Assembly (NCBI GenBank): GCA_009702045.1
Contig: WLIV01000032.1
Span: 1 to 41,751, forward strand
Origin: Actinomycetota bacterium
GTDB taxonomy: Bacteria; Actinomycetota; Acidimicrobiia; Acidimicrobiales; Ilumatobacteraceae
Reading direction: 5' to 3'
Length of the DNA: 41,751 nucleotides
The notes below the pieces were generated by a model, which searched no databases, had not been told where the DNA came from, and worked only from the letters and a program-made list of their open reading frames with translations. Position 1 is the stretch's first letter. Each line of letters opens with the position of its first letter. Positions 1-4,697 of the stretch are shown one piece after another. The position numbers were made by a program, and so were the translations under genes.

Positions 1-296
1 AGCCAACAGCAAGAGGTGGAATTGTCATCCTGGGCTGGTGGGTACGAGTCGCCGCCGCGGTCGGCGCCGTACCAGCTCCATCCGTGCAGACGTTGCGCCA
101 CGACAAGAGGCGCCCTTACGTGCTCGTGCAGAAGGCCGGAAGAATCGGCGCCCGACCGGGAGAGGTTTCAGACCTCCGCCAGACCTTGCCAACCGAAACC
201 AACGGCAACCCTGCAGATCCTCTGAAGCCCTCCGATACGGACGGCTAGCAGGCACTTCACCGCGAAACCCCAGGTCAGCGAGGTGGTTCGGCCGCG
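1..296. other. Non-coding stretch beyond the broken tRNA
   Basis: I see no convincing gene here. Open frames on both strands are arginine-rich with no start context or family resemblance. The reverse strand, where the 3' half of the adjacent tRNA should be, holds only a weak T-arm-like hairpin near 161-178 (GAGGT, loop, ACCTC) with no acceptor strand to match. No integrase, direct repeat or group I intron core was recognised. Confidence 0.5.
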
Positions 297-334
297 TTAG
301 GAAACCGTTGCTCTATCCACTGAGCTACGGAGGC
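297..334 (-). pseudogene. tRNA-Arg(CCU) relic, 5' half only
   Basis: Reading leftwards from 334, the sequence gives a textbook tRNA 5' half: acceptor strand GCCTCCG, D-arm GCTC-loop-GAGC, anticodon 5' stem ACGGT and loop TTCCTAA with anticodon CCT. The next bases are CGCGG instead of the ACCGT needed to close the stem, and no variable loop, T-arm or acceptor 3' strand follows. The same acceptor and D-arm occur in the intact tRNA-Arg(UCU) near the right end of the window, which supports the identification. The break falls at the anticodon loop, a favoured integration site for tyrosine recombinases, but no integrase is visible. It is most simply a deletion scar and cannot encode a working tRNA as it stands. 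Confidence 0.75.
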
Positions 335-435
335 GGGGATGGAACGGAACGTGGCACGTAATTGGTGCCGCGGGCCTCTCGATCCGCCAAGAGGCTACCG
401 ACTGGCGACTTTGCCCGCTGTTTGATCTAACGGGC
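335..435. other. Short spacer without recognised features
   Basis: This 101-bp stretch lies between the broken tRNA and the left end of the IS6-like element. I see no gene, repeat or clear promoter. The tRNA promoter would have to lie near 340-375 on the reverse strand, but I cannot identify it with confidence. Confidence 0.4.
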
Positions 436-436
436 C

Positions 437-452
437 GCTCTGTTGCGTTGGC
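437..452 (+). repeat. Left terminal inverted repeat of the IS6-like element
   Basis: The 16-mer GCTCTGTTGCGTTGGC is a perfect inverted match to 790-805. The CTCTGTTGC core matches the terminal sequence of known IS6-family elements. It lies about 45 bp beyond the transposase relic's stop codon. Confidence 0.8.
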
Positions 453-496
453 GGATCGCGAGGCGCGCTCAGCGACCTGCGGTGGCTCCGTAGAGT

Positions 497-721
497 TCAG
501 ACCGCTCTGAGCAGCTCGTCGAACGCTGCCGCGACGATCACCTTCGGTTGGGCGTGAACGCCGAGTTCGTAGTGGCCGCGTCGCAGGTTCTGAATGAACG
601 CGTGACCGCGGATCACCACCGTCGTCGTGAAGAACCGCTTCGCAGCCTGGGTGTCGCGCCTGGATGACACCAACACGTCGATGACCAAGGGCGGGAACCG
701 GAACCCGACGAACGACACACT
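497..721 (-). pseudogene. IS6-family transposase relic with two internal deletions
   Basis: The 74-residue open stretch joins three recognisable pieces of an IS6-family DDE transposase in one frame. The N-terminus is SFVGFRFPP. A middle segment, VIDVLVSSRRD followed by AAKRFFT, is the block after the first catalytic Asp. The natural C-terminus is GHAFIQNLRRGHYEL followed by a helix ending AFDELLRAV. The sections that carry the catalytic D, D and E residues are missing, so it cannot be active. Intact family members are about 230 residues. The open frame upstream of 721 looks non-coding. Both junctions preserve the frame, so the protein could still be translated, but nothing suggests that it has a function. 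Confidence 0.8.
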
Positions 722-789
722 CGCCTGACGACACACTGGGCAACGACGACGCCTCGTCCCCGCAGACTCCCCCAGGTGTGGGTGCCACA

Positions 790-805
790 GCCAACGCAAC
801 AGAGC
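790..805 (-). repeat. Right terminal inverted repeat of the IS6-like element
   Basis: GCCAACGCAACAGAGC is the exact reverse complement of the left end at 437-452. It lies upstream of the transposase relic, and an 18-bp palindrome begins three bases outside the element. Confidence 0.8.
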
Positions 806-808
806 CGT

Positions 809-826
809 GCGGTTCCCAGGAACCGC
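809..826. repeat. 18-bp palindrome, copy 1
   Basis: GCGGTTCCCAGGAACCGC has 8-bp arms around a two-base centre. It is identical, in inverted orientation, to the copies at 956-973 and 2578-2595. The tiny centre and absence of a T-tract make a protein-binding dyad or REP-like repeat more likely than a terminator. Confidence 0.7.
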
Positions 827-850
827 CTCCGGCGAGTGCCAGGGCTCCTG

Positions 851-932
851 CCCGAGTGGCAGGGCCCCGGCCCGAGTGGCACGAGTGCACCCGAGTGGCA
901 GACGACACCAAGGGTGCAACGTCCCACTCGGG
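851..932. repeat. Cluster of CCCGAGTGG motifs between two palindromes
   Basis: CCCGAGTGGCA occurs at 851-861, 871-881 and 890-900, spaced 20 and 19 bp apart, and the inverted nonamer CCACTCGGG occurs at 924-932. The cluster sits between palindrome copies at 809-826 and 956-973, just beyond the stop codon of the amidohydrolase gene. The spacing near two helical turns would suit cooperative protein binding, but the role is unknown. Confidence 0.6.
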
Positions 933-955
933 AATGGTGCGACACGGCACCGAGT

Positions 956-973
956 GCGGTTCCTGGGAACCGC
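956..973. repeat. 18-bp palindrome, copy 2
   Basis: GCGGTTCCTGGGAACCGC lies 10 bp beyond the amidohydrolase stop codon. It is identical to the copy at 2578-2595, so two copies bracket the amidohydrolase gene and the broken fragment behind it. Confidence 0.7.
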
Positions 974-983
974 AGACACTGCG

Positions 984-2093
984 TCAGCCTGGCGCCGCCC
1001 CGACATGGGCGAACAGCTCAAGGAACGCGCCGGTCGTGATGCGCTCGCGTACGTCGACATCGACTCCGTCGAACAGCTGGCGCAAGGTCTCCTGCGTGTG
1101 ACCGTACGTGCCTTCGAGGTGCGGGTAGTCACTCCCGAACATCACGTTCCGGTAGCCCATCGCCGTCATCGTTGGAATGGCCGTCTCGTCGTGTTGGAAC
1201 GACGCGTACACGTTCTGATTCATGTACTCCTTCGGCAGCATCTTCAACTTCGGCCACACGAAAAATGGCTGCTGCCGCACGATCTCGTTCATACGGTCGC
1301 CGAGGAACGGAACCCATGTCGCTCCACCCTCGGACACCAACACCTTCAGGTCGGGGTGCCGGTCGAACGCGCCCGAAGAGATCAGCTGGGCGACAGCCCG
1401 CTGGCCGCCGTACGTCGTTTCGGCGAAGTTCAGGATCGCCCCACCGCGACCACGGAACATGATGTTCTCACCGTCTGTGCCGATGTGGAAGGCGATGCGC
1501 ATGTTCGCCTCGTCCGCCGCGGCCCACAGCGGATCCCACTCCTCGTCGTTCCACAACGGACGACCCTTCGGCGGCACCGTCGGGAGGAAGACGGCGCGAA
1601 AGCCCACAGCTGCGCATCGCTGGAGCTCCGCGATCGCATCGTCGATGACCAGGAGTGGCAGTGACGCTGTGGGTACCAGGCGACCGCCGGCCGACGCCAC
1701 CTCGTTCCATGACCAATCATTGAGGGCCATGCACGCCTCACGCACGAGCACAGGGTCGAAGAGCAATGCCGCCCACATGCCGAGCGAGGGATAGACGACC
1801 TCCGCCCAGATCCCCTCCTGGTCAAGATCGATGAGGCGCTTCGCCATGTCTCGTGAGCCGGGCGCTCGGAAGCTCGCATCGGCGAGAGCCATCCCCTTCA
1901 GCTCACCCTCTCTGATCGGCTTGGGCAATGTTCGGCGGATGATCTCGCCGTCGACATGCACCAGCTCGTACCCCTCGAACTTCTCGGAGCGTGGCATCCG
2001 CTGCGCGAGCGCAGCGGGCATGGAACTGGTGAACACGTCCTCCGACTCGAGCAGATGAGAGTCACCCGAGTTTGCCCACAGCTTCGTCGTCAT
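984..2093 (-). CDS. Amidohydrolase family 2 (metal-dependent hydrolase)
   Basis: This 369-residue protein is a cytoplasmic TIM-barrel hydrolase of the amidohydrolase-2/ACMSD-like family (COG2159), whose members hydrolyse or decarboxylate ring or carboxylate substrates using one metal. The N-terminal metal site appears as D11-S-H13, the variant of the usual HxH seen in many actinobacterial members. Further along are the strand motif HIGTDGE, the segment VSEGGATWVPF and the late motif FGSDYPH (Asp322, His325), expected to bind metal and act in catalysis. The start is ATG at 2093, preceded by GGAGG seven bases upstream; a longer frame reaches 2183 but has no ribosome site. No neighbour indicates the substrate. 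Family assignment is firm; the reaction is unknown. Confidence 0.85.
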   Translation of the reverse strand: MTTKLWANSGDSHLLESEDVFTSSMPAALAQRMPRSEKFEGYELVHVDGEIIRRTLPKPIREGELKGMALADASFRAPGSRDMAKRLIDLDQEGIWAEVVYPSLGMWAALLFDPVLVREACMALNDWSWNEVASAGGRLVPTASLPLLVIDDAIAELQRCAAVGFRAVFLPTVPPKGRPLWNDEEWDPLWAAADEANMRIAFHIGTDGENIMFRGRGGAILNFAETTYGGQRAVAQLISSGAFDRHPDLKVLVSEGGATWVPFLGDRMNEIVRQQPFFVWPKLKMLPKEYMNQNVYASFQHDETAIPTMTAMGYRNVMFGSDYPHLEGTYGHTQETLRQLFDGVDVDVRERITTGAFLELFAHVGAAPG

Positions 2094-2239
2094 CGTGGCC
2101 TCCAGCCTTCCAATCAGGTAGACGATATACCTCTTGCGCACCGCGCGACTCGGCGCTGCACGTTGCCCTGGCACGGAGACCACGTTCCATCGTTCGCTGT
2201 CTCGCGTTCAAAGATCCTCGAACGGCAACGCTCTGACCG

Positions 2240-2504
2240 GAGGCGGGGAAGGCGCCCGCTGAGTAGCCACTGACGCGCTTGAGTAGCGCGTAGGCGGTGC
2301 GGTAGGTGACGGTCACCTGCCGGTCGACGGACTCCACCAGTTGCCGTCGCGACCGGTCGAAGTGGGCCAGCGATGCGCGCTTGCCGGGCACGTGCCACTC
2401 CAGACCGGGCCCGAACAGCGGGTCGTCCGAGTGCATCGCGGCCGCGGTCGGCTGGTACGGCCGGGCAGCGCCGACCGGTCCCTGTCATGTGTCGGGTATG
2501 CCAT
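2240..2504 (-). pseudogene. Frameshifted, truncated coding fragment of unknown family
   Basis: A plausible start (ATG at 2504 after an AGGGG-type site) encodes MAYPTHDRDRS and then slips out of frame. From about 2465 a second frame has very strong GC-at-third-position bias and reads like real protein (SDDPLFGPGLEWHVPGKR, then TVTYRTAYALLKRV). The bias stops near 2240, where the 3' end seems deleted. The two frames overlap, as expected for one gene with a frameshift. I do not recognise the family. It lies behind the intact amidohydrolase gene in the same orientation and may be a decayed partner. A real short gene in the second frame (ATG at 2436) cannot be excluded. Confidence 0.45.
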
Positions 2505-2577
2505 GTCGGTTTCCCCTGCTCAGCCGGTTGTGGCCAGGCTCCTCCGCAGTACTAAGGACATCTCCTTGGTTCGTCAA

Positions 2578-2595
2578 GCGGTTCCTGGGAACCGC
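2578..2595. repeat. 18-bp palindrome, copy 3
   Basis: GCGGTTCCTGGGAACCGC is identical to copy 2, about 1.6 kb away. It lies between the broken fragment and the stop codon of the Dabb-domain gene. The rest of 2505-2655 shows nothing else recognisable. Confidence 0.7.
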
Positions 2596-2655
2596 CCCAG
2601 TCCATCCACGTGATGCCCAATTCCACCTCTTTCAGACTCGGGGCTCAGGTCGGGT

Positions 2656-2961
2656 TCAACTCGATGGCGGCGTCCAGTCGTGCTGGACGACCACTCGCTC
2701 ACCGATGACCTTGGACGCGTGGTCACGGACGTAGGCCTGGTGCAGCGGATGCTGCACGTACGTGCGCGCCGAGTCGAAGTCGGCGAAGTCCATCACCGTG
2801 ACGAAATCGAAGTTGCCCTCGAAGTGGCGGGCGTCGTCGCCCCACGTCATGGAGAGCAACTCCGGGATCTGCCGCAACGCTTCCAGCGCATGGCGATACG
2901 AGTCCTTGGCATCGGCCGAGACACCCTCAGCCCAGCGGATGGCGATGACTTGTCGGAACAC
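2656..2961 (-). CDS. Dabb-domain (stress-responsive A/B barrel) protein
   Basis: This 101-residue protein has the pattern of the dimeric alpha+beta barrel Dabb family: an opening strand FRQVIAIRWAEG, a helix ending LRQIPEL, the strand NFDFVTVMDFADFD and a closing VQHPLHQAYV segment with a conserved His. Such proteins dimerise through ferredoxin-like folds; some are cyclases or small oxygenases, many are uncharacterised. The start is GTG at 2961, seven bases after GGAGG; the ATG at 2988 lacks a ribosome site. It is transcribed divergently from the PRMT-like gene. The specific role is unknown. Confidence 0.8.
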   Translation of the reverse strand: MFRQVIAIRWAEGVSADAKDSYRHALEALRQIPELLSMTWGDDARHFEGNFDFVTVMDFADFDSARTYVQHPLHQAYVRDHASKVIGERVVVQHDWTPPSS

Positions 2962-3047
2962 GGCGTTACCTCCACAGCCGGCGCGCACGTGAGGCGCGAA
3001 CTCGGGTTCCGCTCAGTGTTCCACGATTGGGCGCTGGCCCGCACCCG

Positions 3048-3053
3048 TAGCCT
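3048..3053 (+). promoter_or_regulatory. -10 box TAGCCT, probable leaderless start
   Basis: TAGCCT ends seven bases before the ATG of the PRMT-like gene, which places the expected transcription start at the start codon. No Shine-Dalgarno sequence precedes that ATG. The -35 region is not clear. Confidence 0.45.
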
Positions 3054-3060
3054 GGCTCGG

Positions 3061-4080
3061 ATGAGCACTCGTGCGGGCCAGGCCGCGAACAAGGCGCTCC
3101 GATCGGCGCTGGGCTTCGCTGCGGCCCGAGTCGCATCCAGCGATCGGCTGATGAGCGTCATCTACGACCTGATGAACGAGACCAACTTCGCCGGTCTGGC
3201 GGAGCACGAGGAGATGCTCAGCGACTCCGTCCGCGTGCAGGCGTACCACCGTGGAATCCGGCGCAACGTGCGGCCGGGCGACGTCGTGGTCGACCTCGGT
3301 ACCGGCACGGGCCTGCTCGCTTTCATGGCCAGCCGCGCCGGCGCGAAGAAGGTGTACGCAGTCGAGCACTCCGACGTCATCGACATCGCCCGCGAGATCG
3401 GCCGCCACAACGGCTTCACCAACATCGAGTTCGTGCAGGCGAACAGCCGCGAGTTCACCCCGCCGGAACCGGTCGACGTGGTCCTCCACGAACAGATGGG
3501 CGACGAGTTGTTCAACGAGAACATGGTCCAGAACCTGCTCGATGTGCGCGACCGTTTCCTGCGGCCGCACGGTCGCATCCTGCCAGCGAAGTTCCGCCTC
3601 TTCGTCGAGCCGGTCACCCTGCACGAATCGATGCGCGTTCGCCGATTCTGGAACATCGAGCTCCCCGACGGCATCGATCTCGGCCCGATGCGCGAGTCAC
3701 CATTCGCCGGTCGCAACGACACCGGTCGCAACGAGCAGATCTGGCTGCGGCACGGATCGGTGGCGGCCAGCTTCGGGACGCCGACCCCGATCCTCGAGTT
3801 CGACCTCGACACGCTCGCAGGTGCCGATGCACTGCCGACCGACTTCGTCGTCGAGCGCACGGCGTCGGCGGACATGATCGTCGACGGCACGTGCATTTGG
3901 TTCGAGGCACTGTTCGACGACGACACCGTGCTGTCCACGTCGCCGCTCGGCCCCATCACCAGCTGGGGCAACCGCCTGTACCGCCTCGATCGGGAGTTCG
4001 CCAAGGGCGAGCAGCTCCGCATCGACGTGCACATGGATCGCCTGGTCGACCCCAACACCTGGCTGATCCTGACCCACTGA
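3061..4080 (+). CDS. PRMT-like SAM-dependent methyltransferase
   Basis: The 339-residue protein is a class I S-adenosylmethionine methyltransferase with the layout of protein arginine N-methyltransferases. Before the Rossmann core is AEHEEMLSDSVR, close to the HEEML..VR helix of eukaryotic PRMTs. Motif I is VVDLGTGTGLLAF (about residue 76), followed by AGAKKVYAVEHS. The double-E loop is HEQMGDELFNENM with Glu144 and Glu153, the same spacing as in PRMT1. After the core comes a beta-rich region, as in the PRMT barrel. The THW-loop motif is not obvious. The family call is good; whether the substrate is protein arginine or a small molecule is open. The start is fixed by a leaderless-type promoter. 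Confidence 0.75.
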   Translation: MSTRAGQAANKALRSALGFAAARVASSDRLMSVIYDLMNETNFAGLAEHEEMLSDSVRVQAYHRGIRRNVRPGDVVVDLGTGTGLLAFMASRAGAKKVYAVEHSDVIDIAREIGRHNGFTNIEFVQANSREFTPPEPVDVVLHEQMGDELFNENMVQNLLDVRDRFLRPHGRILPAKFRLFVEPVTLHESMRVRRFWNIELPDGIDLGPMRESPFAGRNDTGRNEQIWLRHGSVAASFGTPTPILEFDLDTLAGADALPTDFVVERTASADMIVDGTCIWFEALFDDDTVLSTSPLGPITSWGNRLYRLDREFAKGEQLRIDVHMDRLVDPNTWLILTH

Positions 4081-4109
4081 GCGCCGCGTACCTGATCGAG
4101 CGGTATCCG

Positions 4110-4566
4110 TCACCTATGAACGGGCGGACGTGCGGCGACTAGTTCGATCAGTGTGTCGATCAGTCTCCAGGCTGTGGCATCTCGCCGCACTCCTTGTAAA
4201 CGGGTGTCCCAGTCGGCACGAGCGGCGCGCATTTCCTGCGCGAGCTGGCGGCCGTTGGAGACTGCCCGCAGCGTCGCATCGGCACCGAGCTCGACGATCG
4301 GGTCGATGTCGGTGCGGCGAGCGAAGGTGGTGAGATCGTTGATGAGCGCAGGGATGCGCGAATGGTCCGATCTCGGCGCCGAGTTCGCTGTCGAACCGCG
4401 CGATCCCGAACGATGCTTCGCGGCTCATTTCCACGATGTCGCTGCCGAGGCGCGGGCTCAGCGTGGCGATCATCGGCGGGACGGCTGCGGCGTACGAGCC
4501 AGCGACCAACTCAGCGAGTCGACCGGTGGTGAGCGACGGCCGCCATTCCAGCGTCTCATACGCCAC
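4110..4566 (-). pseudogene. Fic-family protein relic lacking the catalytic core
   Basis: The first ~70 residues (AYETLEWRPSL, then VPPMIATLSPRL and ASFGIARFDSELGAEI) match the N-terminal domain of actinobacterial Fic proteins. Near 4355 the frame changes. The new frame reads RIPALINDLTTFARRTD, the segment normally just before the Fic core, then jumps to PIVELGADATLRAVSNGRQL and RAARADWDTRL, typical of the region after the core. The whole block with the HPFxDGNGR AMPylation motif is absent, as is the stretch after the N-terminal domain. A TGA ends the second frame at 4110. At least two deletions and a frameshift are implied. The gene is dead; assignment rests on remembered family sequence. Confidence 0.7.
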
Positions 4567-4641
4567 CCGAGGCCACCCGCCGACGGCAGAGATTGACGCC
4601 GTGGGCTGTTGAGGACGGCGAAGCCGGGGTGCGTTCGGTTC

Positions 4642-4665
4642 TAGACTCCGCCCCGCACGACGGGG
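4642..4665 (+). promoter_or_regulatory. Possible promoter and leader hairpin of the A-T-TE gene
   Basis: TAGACT at 4642-4647 fits the recurrent -10 pattern and would start a leader of about 43 bases. A short hairpin (CCCCG, five-base loop, CGGGG) follows at 4651-4665 within that leader. No clear -35 element was found. Confidence 0.3.
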
Positions 4666-4697
4666 TGTCCCTCAGCAGCCCTGGTGCCACCCGCTTC

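Larger units (their letters stand above)
436..806 (-). mobile_element. Miniature IS6-family element, internally deleted
   Basis: The unit is bounded by inverted repeats typical of IS6-family ends: GCTCTGTTGCGTTGGC at 437-452 and its exact reverse complement at 790-805. One base further out the right end gives GGCTCTGTTGC, the usual IS6/IS6100-type terminus; the left end has C in that first position. Inside is a transposase relic with two internal deletions. At about 370 bp it is less than half the length of a complete IS6-type element. I found no 8-bp target duplication (TAACGGGC left, GTGCGGTT right), so the insertion is old or rearranged. With both ends kept and the catalytic core gone, it has the form of a non-autonomous (MITE-like) derivative that could be mobilised only in trans. 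Confidence 0.75.

Noticed and set aside
1-334. Group I intron inserted in the tRNA-Arg(CCU) anticodon loop
   Set aside because: Such introns are known in bacterial tRNA-Arg(CCU), but the following 296 bp show no GACTA/TAGTC-type conserved core, no internal guide pairing with the 5' exon, and no convincing 3' exon.
851-932. CRISPR-like repeat array
   Set aside because: The repeat is only 9-11 bp, one copy is inverted, the gaps are 8-9 bp and there are no cas genes.
2680-3060. N-terminal extension of the PRMT-like protein
   Set aside because: The extension would be antisense to the Dabb gene; the ATG at 3061 has a -10 box seven bases upstream.
436-4600. Integrated prophage or genomic island at the broken tRNA
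   Set aside because: No integrase, phage gene or matching attachment repeat is visible; only isolated relics are present.
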